Source: Dipteris shenzhenensis
Taxonomy: Eukaryota > Polypodiophyta > Polypodiopsida > Gleicheniales
Reading direction: 5' to 3' (one strand)
Assembly: GCA_047967505.1 (NCBI GenBank)
Contig: CM106540.1
DNA length: 64,000 bases
Part shown: positions 34,876-46,039 of the stretch, one piece after another
Layout of the letters: every line of letters begins with the position of its first letter
Position numbering within the stretch: the first letter of the stretch is position 1
Translations under genes and position numbers: made by a program
The notes under the pieces: generated by a model
What the model was told of the DNA's origin: nothing
Databases searched by the model: none
The model's input: only the letters and a program-made list of their open reading frames with translations

Positions 34876-35130
34876 TGTCAGACAAACACGTGCCAAAATG
34901 GGCAACTAAAATGGTGCAAGAGATAGCAGGGATGCTGTGCGAGATAGGACCCGTCGTCACACCACATGTCTCGAATGCCACGTGTTGCCTCACAAAAATT
35001 TCCTCGCACATTGGCAGTGGTCTAACACGGGGGCCCGTAGTTTGCTGACACAGTCTGACACATGGTGCAAGAGCCCTCATTCTACTAACGCAAGGTCTGA
35101 CACGTAGTCTGCTAACATGTAGTCTGACAT
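34876..35130 (+). repeat. Probable Gypsy 3' LTR start, preceded by polypurine tract
   Basis: TGTCAGACAAACACG starts at 34876 right after the purine run gaggaggggggcggaa (34860-34875), the arrangement at a Gypsy 3' LTR. Short TGCTGACA/TCTGACA(C/T) words recur (35040-35130). The other end is lost in the microsatellite that follows. Confidence 0.55.
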
Positions 35131-35173
<43 letters not shown>

Positions 35174-35304
35174 ATATTATATATTTTATATAATATTATA
35201 CATATATGTAAATATACATATACATATATATTCCATATATAGAAAATATATTATATATTGCATAAATTTACATACTATTTGTTTACATATATATTATATT
35301 ATAT

Positions 35305-35374
<70 letters not shown>

Positions 35375-35440
35375 GAGAGAGAAAACACACACACACACAG
35401 AGGGGGGGGGGAGACTCTGTGTGTGTGTGTGTGTGTGTAT
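35131..35440. repeat. Microsatellite cluster with opposing strands
   Basis: In order: (AG)n 35131-35170, AT-rich palindromic stretch, (TC)n about 35308-35338, (TA)n to about 35368, (AC)n about 35385-35399, a G-run, and (TG)n about 35418-35438. The AG/TC and AC/TG runs are mutually complementary and could fold back. Confidence 0.9.
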
Positions 35441-36159
35441 CATAGGGATAGAAATGCATACATTTCTATGGAAATCCTCATATATTTTTAATGTGCAGAT
35501 ATCTCCTAGTGGTAGTTTTTAAAATTCAATAGGGTCAAGATTTAATCAAAACAAGTCTTTTTATATTTTATTTGAATTAAGAATTTATCAATGAGAGAAT
35601 TATGAAATGCTTACCCAATTTGATATCTTGATATGCAATTATTACCTCTTATACATAAAAATAAGCTCCTTGAGTATGATATTAGACAACATTAAAAGTA
35701 TGAAATGCTTACCCATATTCCGAAAGGCATATAACGCTTGGTTGATATAAAAATAAGGGTTACCAGGTGTAGACTATAATGGTGGTGTTATAAAGGTATA
35801 TCATTTACGAAAAGTATGAATAAAACTTTTCAAAAAGATCAATGAAAGTGTTATTATCTAGAATTTTCATATTTCTCTCTATGGCATTCCCATAGTGAAT
35901 ATTGCTTTTGCCATTACTTTGATTTTTGTAAATATGCCCAAAAAAAAAAGATATTGTTTAGATTAGCATGTATACCACATTCGTTTTATTTATTTTTACA
36001 CATATAAGTTAATTCCATCAAATTGGTCAAGCATTTCATAATTTTCTCATTGATTAATAGGTGGCACATGGCACCCAGAGGAACCCCTCATTGGGGATGG
36101 ATGTGCTAGTTCTTTGCTCGAGCAAAGTGGAAACGGCAGGCACAAGATGAAGATCTCTA
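35441..36159. other. AT-rich DNA, no gene recognised
   Basis: The phrase tatgaaatgcttaccca occurs twice (about 35608 and 35700). Otherwise featureless. Confidence 0.45.
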
Positions 36160-36455
36160 ATCACCATGCTACACACCATCTTGATCTTTTTGCATCCCTC
36201 CCTCAAATGGTAGAGATTCTAATGATCTTAGTTGGGGCTTAGCTACTCTCACCTCCCAAGAGCATGAAGCTTGCCCTTCTTCATTAGCTTTGTATTCTTT
36301 GGTGCCGATCATCGTGCTACACACCATCTCGATCTTTTTGTATCTCTCCGTCAAATGGCAGAGATTCTAATGAGCTTAGTTGGGGCTTAGCTATCTCTCA
36401 CCTCCCAAGAGCATGAAGCTTTCCCTTCTTCATTAGCTTTGCATTCTTTGGTGCT
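36160..36455. repeat. Tandem duplication, 2 x 148 bp
   Basis: 36160-36307 is repeated as 36308-36455 with about ten differences (for example atcaccatgctacacaccat and atcatcgtgctacacaccat). No coding sense. Confidence 0.9.
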
Positions 36456-36839
36456 CCTGCCCTATTGTTTCATTGTGGAGACTATGCAATCCAAGGGTGG
36501 CTATTGTTTTTTTCTTTTCAAGTGCTTTTTGGGTGATGGTAAGCTATTTTATAGCTTAGCAGAGGTAGTTTTCTTTGCATTGAAAATCTTTTTCTTCCCT
36601 CACTCCTCTATTAAGATCCCATGGAGATGTCCACTTGGAGCATCTTAAGTAGCCTGGTAGCTTGGGTATTTTTTGGTGCTTGGTAGCTTGGACACTACAA
36701 GCAGTAGTAACAATTCCTTACATAGCAAGCGTGTAAATATATGGTTGGCGTGCAACCCCCTGCAACTGTATATGGTTGGCGTGCAACCGCCTACAATTGT
36801 AGATGTATCCCTTTTTTAACTTTAAAAAGTTAAAAAAGC
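36456..36839. other. No gene recognised
   Basis: A pyrimidine-rich stretch and the duplicated phrase tatatggttggcgtgcaacc (about 36740 and 36770). Nothing else identifiable. Confidence 0.4.
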
Positions 36840-37650
36840 GAAACATATAAGGAAAAAATGTTTGAGACATCTAAGTTGAAAAATGCAACTAGAGTTTGCA
36901 AAAAATTCGATCAAAATTAAGAATTTTTAATGATATTGAGTTTGACAAACATAATATTGAAATAGATGTCGAATCCTAAGGCAATCCATGTTTCGAGGCC
37001 AAGGTCCACTTACATGCCGACATCCAAACAAACTAGGTGTTAGAACATCATAGTTACATTTGGGTAGACAGGTAATGCCTGTTTTTCCTGGCTTGTTATT
37101 GCTTTACCTAGGAATATAGACAACCATATGGATTCTTATATAATTAAAAAAACAATTTTAGCCACAAGTGAAGTTTAAGTCACAAGTGGAGTAAGGAGCG
37201 AATGAGTGCATGGGTTAAGAAGAGATTAGAGGAGTTATGGGACGATTAGTGGGCTTGCTATGTGGGGTGGTTAAAAGGAAAGTGTAAAGCGAAGATTTCA
37301 CGGGGGTACATGACTATTCATGCATATCAAGCGACCCATTCTTTATTCAATACCCCCGTGATCAAATACACATTTTTTTCCTTAAAATTCTTTTCTTTAT
37401 GATTTCCCCTTTATAATAAGGCAAGAATTGTCCCTAATTCCACACTTCTCTTCAGTCCAAAATTTTTTTCCTTTTTAAGGGTTAATTTCATGTAATTGCC
37501 AAGTTATAGTCAATCATATACCCATTGGAGTTGTTAGATCTTTGAATAAATATATAGGTCATGTGTCATTCGACCTATAGCATAGAAAAAATCCTTTTTA
37601 TACATGGGGAAAAAAACCCAATCCTTCCTGACCAGAATTGTCAGGAAGGT
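36840..37650. repeat. Repeat blocks A (36840-37308) and B (37309-37650), left of the YIDD element
   Basis: Block A (gaaacatataaggaaaaaat ...) recurs at 43604-44068 and partly at 43205-43480. Block B (catgactattcatgcatatc ...) recurs at 42807-43150. Identity by eye is about 90 percent. Order is A-B here and B-A'-A on the other side. Block B ends in (TG)n. No coding sequence. Confidence 0.85.
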
Positions 37651-37699
37651 GTGTGTGTGTGTGTGTGTGTGTACCTACCCTTATCCCATGCTGGGCACA

Positions 37700-39840
37700 A
37701 CACCATAATTGGAGTGATGGTAGACACCCCAATATGGGAAGTGCCTACCATTCTTGACAACCATATCAATTTCTTCACATAGAATCATACCTTCAAGGAG
37801 TTCAACCAGTTTTGGTACTTTAATTAGCACACCAGGAATCTCTGAGGACGTTAGGAAATGTCGTATGAGATGTAATAATTTTTGCTTTTTGAAACCATTG
37901 TTGGTCATAAAATTGACCATTTCTAAAATAGTTGTAATAGGTTTGGCTTTACTGTTGCATATGTAGGGAATAGAAAAGATTTGGGAAAGGATCCTTTTGT
38001 AGGCTTGGCCAATAGGCCTATTAGATTAAAAGTGGATAAATCTGGATATAGGAAAAGGCAGTGCTTTTGTTTAATCAAACTTATCCACTGTAAGGCTACC
38101 ATCTCCCATAATTTCAATAGAGAGATTCATAAATTTTGTGGATAGAGTTATTACTTTATTTAGCACACAAATGGATTTGTGAATGGTTTCCTTAATCTCA
38201 ATGATAGGTAGCTGAAAAATCCAAAAAGGATTATTTGGATCTCTAATAGCATTTGGATGAAGAAAATCTTTTATACAACTGTTGTTAATACATAGAATAT
38301 CATCAATGTATCTAAACACATGTTTAAATAGTGGTAACAAGTCGATTCTGCCAAGTCTCATGAGCCTTAAAATGAAAGAAGAATCATACCAAAAGAAATA
38401 TAAATTGCACCATAATGGGGAGCACGAAAAACCCATTGGAGTCCCTTTAACCTGTTTCCAAACTCTGTCACCACATTGTACAAAACAATGAGTGATAAGC
38501 CATGTTTGTAACAAGATCAACTTATCTTGGTCTAGGCAAATAGAACCTTGTGTATTTGTCATAGATTTAGACCACTTTGGTTTACCCCATGTCCCTTTTG
38601 ACTCATTAAAATGTGTCAAGATGAAGAGATATAAGGATTTTTGCTTAAAGGTTAGAGTAATTACTTTAGCAAGTATAGTGACTAATCCATCCTCCCCATA
38701 TAGAGATAAAGATTCATAGCATTTTGCTATGTCTGCACAAAAGATAGAGTTGACTATCCAGAATAAGAGAAACCTCAAATATAGAATTGACTATCCAGAA
38801 TAAAGACGAATCCACCTTTGAAAAGGTTTTAGCAATCAAGGTTTTGTTATGTTACCATTCCAAGGTTATGAGCATTGGTAATCCATCTTTGAGTTCCTTT
38901 GTGTGGTTTAAATATTGAACACAAGAAAGGTAGATTATCATGAGATGGTGTCACACTAGGTAAAAGGTGAATCAAATCCTTAAAGAGATTTTGTTTTGGG
39001 ATGGTCCATGTATTTCCATCCATGCATGGGTTAAAGTCCGGCCCATTAAGTCTACAACCAACCATATCACGTATCCAATGAATGCATTCAAATACCATAG
39101 TATTAGAGCATTTCTCTAAGCTTGAAATGTACAAATGTGATTTTATCCATTCAATTTCATCCAAACATCCTTGTTGTCTGACCAAAATTCAAATTTTTTA
39201 AATTTTTTAGTGTTGAAAGATTTAAGTTGGTCGGCACAGTCCTTTAAGAAAGATGACATAGCTGATTGTTTATTGACCAAGTTGCATTTAGCCACTAAAT
39301 CCATCCATAAATTACTGAGGGACTTAAGGGCTAGAGAAAAAAGACAAGGTTTACAAGGGATGTGATTTAAGCCCTTGTAAAGTGTTTGTCAAATAACTTT
39401 ACTTCGAAAGATTTTAATATCTATTAACGTTTGAACACATGATCCCATTCCCCTGGCCACTTCCATAATAAATGTTTTAAATCATTTAAAAGTAGAGCAT
39501 TTACACTTATCTTCCTCCTTTTCCCATGAAAAAGTATGGAATACCTCTTTTGAGTTAAGAAGTATCCAACTTATTGGTTTATCATACCTCCATCCAAAAA
39601 TGAGATTGGAAAGTGTAATAGCTGAACTGGGTAAAAATTTATTAAAGCAAGATACTAGATTATCCCTAAGAGATATCCTCTCCAAAACTCGAGAGGAGTA
39701 ATATAAAGATGCAAGATGCTAGCGATTTCTTTATTAAGAGAATTTTTTACCAAAACCAATCTTCCATAAGACTCCATCAAAGATCTAGAACATGTGTCAC
39801 ACAGAAGACCATTTGAGTTTTTTTGCCAAGGTAGGAGCAT
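37700..39840 (-). pseudogene. YIDD reverse transcriptase ORF, broken
   Basis: N-terminal part (39840-38850) reads YCNKFLPSS-like frames, then MDGNTWTIPKQNLFKDLIHL and LCSIFKPHKGTQRWITNAHN (RT fingers). The palm at 38778-38071 is open for 235 codons: CADIAKCYESLSLYGEDGLV (first catalytic Asp in ADI), WLITHCFVQCGDRVWKQ, KGTPMGFSCSPLWCNLYFFW and FRYIDDILCINN (YIDD box with the other two Asps). It continues past a frameshift with FDKRKC, SNRPIGQAYKR and GQF pieces to about 37700. All three palm aspartates are present; the damage is stops and frameshifts on either side. Function would be cDNA synthesis on the element's own RNA. Confidence 0.7.
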
Positions 39841-39845
39841 TACTG

Positions 39846-41309
39846 TTATTGTAGGTCATATCTTTTGCCCTTATTGGAGCTAGAGCCTGAAGCCGGAGTA
39901 CTATCCCTAATTATTAGAACCGCACTGCCAGGGGTATTAGAGGGTGGTGTGGATACATCCACAATGTCTTGGCGAGGAAAAGTAGATCCACAACCACTAT
40001 TATGATGTCCTCTTGTAAAATGTCTTCCAGATTTGGCCCCACCCCAAAAAGGGACCGGATTGCCTCTTACATTGCCTCTGCCACCGTATTTTGGCTTCAT
40101 AGGGTTGGCACTTTCTCTTAAAAAGGCAGGGGGTTTGATTAATTTTTCAATCATAGTGAGTCCTTGCTCATTATCCATTGAAGAAAAAAGTGTGGCCTTT
40201 GGATTTTCTACATATTCCAAGACCCCTTGAGTCATAAACTCTCTCACAAAGATGAAAGTGACAAGAGTTTCAACCATGGGTTTTGCCGGTCCATTCAGCC
40301 AAATGAGGAATGCAATAAAAGATGCAGCTAAACTCATATCCGGGTAAAAGAAATCCAAGTGATTCACCATATAGCATATAACATGGTCTGCCCAAATGAG
40401 AGAGCCACCACATTTGTCAGAAACATAGGCACACCCAAGGAATGGTCGTAACCAATTCCACCACATGGATTTGTAATTTGTAGCCCTTTCTGTACTGGAG
40501 TAAAAGCTTCCCCGAACAACTAATAGTATTTTGGAGTTAGAACATTTCCTAGCATCCATTGTAGATAGTGTAGGTGCACAAGGATGCTTACCTTTTTTAA
40601 ACTTGTTAATGAGACTCCTTTGAAAGCAGCCTATTTGCATTTTTCCACATCCACATTAGATAGTGAGCCCTAAAATTTTAAGATATCTATGCTCAAAGGT
40701 GCTAATAGATTCAAATTATTAAGAGTCCACATCTTGTTTTGATGAGTCTCTTGAGACACATTAAATTCCACCTCCCGAGCAAGCAATGTAGGAATGCATG
40801 ATGATCCTTGTGGTGTGGTGAGATTGTCCTTAGCTTCCTGTTCTACTGAAGTAGTGAGTAAGTTGGAGAAAGTATCCAACTTCTCTTGCTCCAATGAAGA
40901 AAGAGCAATTTTTTTGAACCAAGAAAGTTCGGTAGTGACCTCAGTTATAACGGTAGAAGATAGAGCCTTTTCAATTCTAGGCAGCATTTCTTCATGATGA
41001 CACACATTGACATCATCGTTGGAAATGATTTCATGAATCATAGTTTCCATTTCAGAAAGTACTGCATGGGCTTTTTTTGTACTCTTTCGGCTTGTATCAA
41101 GGGCCAACGACCATTCTTCAATGCCAAGGGTATGTAACAATGTGTTATTACCTACTTCCTTGGCCACCATGTCATGCTCAATTATCTTTTTGTGTATCTC
41201 TTTATTATCGATAAGGGCCAGAGTAGCTTGTACCACTAGACTAGGAATCTAAAGATTATCAGAATATCCTATGTCCACCAGATTAGCATGCCATTGTAGA
41301 TCCATCTGA
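39846..41309 (-). pseudogene. ORF1 of the YIDD element
   Basis: The ATG at 41309 follows ttatttttcag and reads MDLQWHANLVDIGYSDNL, one TAG, then IPSLVVQATLALIDNKEIHK and a helix-rich stretch to a stop near 40670. A frameshift leads into 40640-39846: KILLVVRGSFYSSTERATNY, WWNWLRPFLGCAYVSDKCGG, GRGNVRGNPVPFWGGAKSGR and GSSSNKGKRYDLQ. The Gly/Arg-rich part suggests nucleic-acid binding. It is placed like a gag-type ORF upstream of the RT. No zinc knuckle seen. Function is inference. Confidence 0.55.
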
Positions 41310-41319
41310 AAAATAACCA

Positions 41320-42806
41320 TAAGATGTAGTGTTAGTCATATATTCAAGGAATCAGAGTGACCAAACCCTGATGGCAATATTTGTGTGTGTGTTTAAGATT
41401 TAGATTAGAACCCGTCAAGAAGATCCAAAAATATATGAACAACATTTTTACATGGGTGTTGTGGCTTCCATGTTGAGCACCACAAAAGACACTACGAATG
41501 ATATGCCCACCACCTCCAGAACAATGGTCCTCGCACACATAAAATATCCCCACATAAGCATAAAATTAATTATCCCATTATAAAGATATAGCCATATAAA
41601 AAGCTAATGCTATTAGAAAAATATAGGCATATACTTTTTTATACTTAAAAACTTTTTCTTCAAACTTGGTAATGCCTTTTCTTTTTGAAATTTTGATTTT
41701 CTACAAGATCTCATGTTTTGCCTACAACCCAATGAAAAACGCCTTTCAATAAGGAAAAACAATCAAAAGACCATAAGGTACTTAAGGTATAAAGAGGTCG
41801 AAAAAGGCCTAAATGGACAAGTACCAATGGTCCAGTTTAAAAAGTATCAAGGACCCAAGGTACAAGTAAAAGGTCCTAAGGTCCTAAGGTCACATTAAAG
41901 GGCCTAGACAATTTAGAAGAATGGCCTTTAACATATGTAAGGCATAAGGTCCTTATAAAAATCAATCCCATGGCTCGAGGCCACAGGACCTAAGGGATCA
42001 AGGGATCGGAACTCCCGTACTATATGTCTTGGACTACGTAGTCTAATTCAGAGTAAATGAGGAAATGCCCATCGCACATTCCATTAATGGCTCTCTAGGG
42101 TACCCGCTACTTGTGTGCTCGGCCAGTCCAATGTACCCAAGGGCCCATGGAGTTAGATCTCCCACGCCGCACATGTTGTACTGTGTACAATGTATATAAC
42201 TGTATATGACTATGACCATCACTGCGTTGCCCTGCGCAAACTCTATTAATGGCACGACTATGTGCATTGTGTATTACACTTAGCATATTGTGTGTGTGCG
42301 GTCAGTGCTAGTCCCATGTGGCTTAGAGACCCACGACTCAGCACTATGCATGGAATGCTAGTACATACCTAAAGATTTGGGTAGAAGCACCCATGTACTT
42401 CGGCCGTCGGAGGATTTAAAGCACAAGAATTCGACCTATGACTACGTAGGCCTACGGGGTTTAATGCATAAGCATTTCCCTATGCATCATTTTTCAAGTA
42501 TGAAACAAAAGTGGGAGGTAGCATCCACTTACCTTATGAAGCCGTCCGCACAGCCAATCGTAAAATCTTATGCACACACTTCTCAATGCTCCCCTCTTGA
42601 AGAAGAGGTGGCATTTATAGCAGTGCCTCCCCAATAAATGAAGGGTTATCTTGGGAGATGAAGGGTCCTTTAGAACGATTCATTTTCCCTTCTTGTACAC
42701 GAATCGTCTCAGTCTTGGGATCTCCAAAGAATCCCAATAATTACACAAACACTAAGCAGTGTATAATTAATTGTCTAGTGAATATTGGCCTTTGAGTTTT
42801 TAATAG
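41320..42806. other. No gene recognised
   Basis: Between the YIDD element and repeat block B. It contains short local repeats (ggtcctaaggtcctaaggtc near 41872) and words such as actgtatatgac. It may be 5' leader of the YIDD element or host intergenic DNA. Confidence 0.45.
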
Positions 42807-44068
42807 CATGACTCATGCATATCAAGCGACCCATTCTTTACCCAATACCCCCGTGATCAAAGTACATATTTTTTTCCCTTAAAAGCCTTTTATTTATGAT
42901 TTCCCTTTTATAACAAGGCAAGAATTGTCCCTAATTCCACACTTCTCTTGAGTCCAAATTTTTTTCCCTTTTTAAGGGTTGATTTCATGTAATTGCCAGG
43001 TTATGGTCAATTATATACCCATTGGAGTTGTTAGATCTTTGAATAAATATATAGGCCATGTGTCATTTGACCTATAGCATAGAAAAGCTCCTTTTTATAC
43101 ATAGGGAAAAAAACCCGATTGTTCCTGACCAGAATTATCAGAAAGGTGTGTGGGTGGGTAGGTGTATGTGTGTGTCTTTCGATTAAAAGTCCATCAATTG
43201 GATAAAAAGTAAAAAATAAGGAAAAAATGCTTGAGACATCTAAGTTGAAAAATGCAACAACTAGAGTTTGCAAAAATTTTGATCAAAATTAAGAATTTTT
43301 AATAATATTGAGTTTGATTAACACAATATGGAAAAAAGATGTCGAATCCTCAGGCAGTCCAGGTTCCAAGGTCGGGGTCCACTTACCTGCCACCATCCAA
43401 ACAAACTAGGTGTTAGAACATCATAGTTACGTTTGGGTAGACAGGAAATGCCTGTTTTCCCCGGCTTGTTATCTAGAAGGTGTGTAGGTGGGTGGGTGGG
43501 TGGGTGGGTGTGTGTGTGTGTGTGTGTTTCGATTAAAAGTCCCGTCAATAATTGAGCCATACCATTAATTCCATCAATTGGATAAAAAGTAAAAAAAGGG
43601 AAACATATAAGGAAAAAATGTTTGAGACATCTAACTTGAAAAATGCAACAACTAGAGTTTGCAAAAATTTTGATCAAAATTAAGAATTTTTAATAATATT
43701 GAGTTTGATTAACACAATATGGAAAAAAGATGTCGAATCCTCAGGCAGTCCAGGTTCCAAGGTCGGGGTCCACTTACCTGCCACCATCCAGACAAACTAG
43801 GTGTTAGACATCATAGTTACGTTTGGGTAGACAGGCAATGCATGTTTTCCCCGGCTTGTTATCTTTACCTAGGAATATAGACAACCATATGGATTCTTAG
43901 ATAATAATAAAAATTTGAAGCCATAAGTGAAGTTTAAGTCACAAGTGGAGAAGGAGTGAATGAGTACATGGGTTGAGAAGAAATTAGAGGAGGTATGGGA
44001 CAATTAGTGGGCTTGGTGTGGGGTGGTTAAAAAGAGAGTGTAAAGGGAAGATTTCATGAGGGTACATG
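42807..44068. repeat. Repeat blocks B-A'-A, right of the YIDD element
   Basis: B copy 42807-43150, partial A copy 43205-43480, linker with (GGGT)n/(GT)n 43480-43526, then full A copy 43604-44068. The linker word cgattaaaagtcccgtcaataattg (43530) also appears at 27897 in slightly changed form, so the family has at least three loci in the window. Confidence 0.85.
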
Positions 44069-44095
44069 AAAGAATAATTTAGTTAGGAAAGTATA

Positions 44096-44098
44096 CGT

Positions 44099-44143
<45 letters not shown>

Positions 44144-44274
44144 TGTGTGTGTGTGTGTGTGGGTGTGTGTGGGTGTGGGAGTGTGGGTGGGGGAGGGTTG
44201 GGTGGGGGTGGGGGTGGGGGTGGGCGTGGGTGTGGGCATGGGAGCATAGTGGGGGCGGGCAGACAGGCGCGCGC

Positions 44275-44335
<61 letters not shown>
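44096..44335. repeat. Compound microsatellite (GT)n (GA)n (GGGGTG)n (GC)n (GT)n (GA)n
   Basis: Strong purine/pyrimidine strand asymmetry, with a central G-rich tract of GGGTGGGGGTG type at about 44190-44235. The long frames on both strands here are artefacts of the repeat. The G-rich part could form quadruplex structure. Confidence 0.95.
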
Positions 44336-44340
<5 letters not shown>

Positions 44341-45966
44341 GCATGAAGGACTTAGATCAACCTCACATCCAAACTTTCTCTAAAGATAATCACGTAGAAT
44401 TTAAAGATCGAGATGTAGTAGTGTGTGTGGTATGGGACCAATGATTTGTAGGTCATGTTTAACTAGCTCAAATGTTTTGAGAGGGCATATGTATTGGAAC
44501 TACGAAATAGGTTGCAAGGTAGGGGCATCTTTAGGTTATTATTTGAGGATGCTTCAAGATCGCAAGTATTATTTATCGGCATCCTAGGTCACACCCTACA
44601 AGGGAAGACACATGGATCATGCACTCTGGCAAGCTATGGTTCCACCAATTTCAATGGCTGCCAACGACATGACCAACATTTTTTACACTTTTTGCATACC
44701 ACACACATGACCCCATGTTGAAGCACATCAAAGGCTTATTCCATGTAGCTCCTAGGTACTTTGAGCTGAGCTCAAGTTGATCATCCATGGTAACCAACAG
44801 GAATGGCCCTATAGATGTCTCGAGTGCAAAGAATGTTGATGCAAATACTAGTAAGATGAAATGTGCATTGGTTCACCAAATTCAAAAGTATACCCACCCC
44901 CAAAGTATGTTGTGGACCTAGGATATTGCACATAGAAGGAGCCAATGGTCACGATAACACCCAATAATGATAGTGCGAATAGTGTTCCCACCTCATTAGT
45001 CATCAAAAGTACCATGGAAATACACATAGAATAGATTTATTTTCATTTTACATCATGCCTTTGTTTTCTTTTTCTTTTTTGCTTTATGGATTAGAGATGT
45101 TATAAAGTGCAACTCATGTATGTTGAATCCATGAATTTAATATTGTATGGTTTCTAGGCTTAGAATTTTTCTATTATACGATATTCTTGAGCTTAGAATC
45201 ATGCTCATTTAAGAATGTGCAAATTTTTCTAGTAACCATGAAGAGCATGGGAAATACAATACGATCATGTTACAACACTCTTAACTTCACATTAGTCATT
45301 TATATGATCAAAAGCTAAAATGTGCAATCATTATGCTGCAATTCTACACTCAACCGACAAAAAGATTTGTTAATTTGAACGATTCTATTCAAATTGAGTG
45401 CAATTCTATTCATAAATGACGCCTTCACTCTAAGCATGCCATATCTAGGTCTCTATGGCAGATGTCTAACTGGAATTGCTTTGCTCTCTAGGAAGGGGGC
45501 TAAAGTTTGTTCCTCAATTTTTGCCCATCAAGCAACTAATCAGCCTATGTGCATAGGCTAATTTATTCTGAAGCGCAAGTTCGTCTTTTTACCTATATCT
45601 AATGAGCTTTCAAGGTTACCAAAGGTTTTCATGAGAAGATTTAACCTCTACTTGATTTCCACCATGTGCACACTACCATTAAGGAATTAAATACTATATG
45701 TTTCTATTGGGAACCATAACATTATTATAAATGTCCCCTAAGATGTAGGCCATGAAATATATTCCTTTGGTAGTGTGAAATCTGAGCTTTAATTTCTAAT
45801 GTGTTGTATTGGGTACACATTTATAATGAGCTATTACTTTCTAACAAGCTCCTATGAAGGTTCATGAAAAGAATCAACCTCTTAGATCTTCAATTTCCAC
45901 CGTGTGTGCCCCACCACTAAGATATTCAATGCTATAATGTACCAATTGGAAACCATACACATACCA
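44341..45966. other. No gene recognised; old local repeats
   Basis: Two diverged units of about 240 bp are visible in 45597-45966 (gattTccaccatgtgcacac / aattTccaccgtgtgtgccc words, each followed by a gggaaccataac/ggaaaccatacac phrase). The LINE inserted in the second unit, which resumes at 51024. Confidence 0.5.
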
Positions 45967-45981
45967 TTACTTCATCATATT
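45967..45981. repeat. LINE target-site duplication, left copy
   Basis: ttacttcatcatatt, identical to 51009-51023. It directly adjoins the T-run that is the element's 3' poly(A) tail in minus orientation. Confidence 0.93.
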
Positions 45982-46039
45982 TTTTTTTAATTATTATTAT
46001 AGGTCTACTTATATATTAATCCAAACGACTAGCTTACAA

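Larger units (their letters stand above)
37660..41309 (-). mobile_element. Two-ORF retroelement with unusual YIDD reverse transcriptase
   Basis: Minus-strand element with an upstream ORF (41309-39846) and a reverse-transcriptase ORF (about 39840-37700). No LTR, RNase H, integrase or AP endonuclease was recognised. It is bracketed by B-type repeats at 37309-37650 and 42807-43150. The RT resembles a broadly distributed but poorly classified group with a GIPMGFSCSPLWCN-type palm; Penelope-like elements share part of the pattern. Class is uncertain. Ends are not mapped. Confidence 0.6.

Noticed and set aside
44054-44383. Overlapping long ORFs on both strands (Cys/Val-rich and Thr/His-rich)
   Set aside because: They are translations of (GT)n, (GA)n and GGGGTG repeats.
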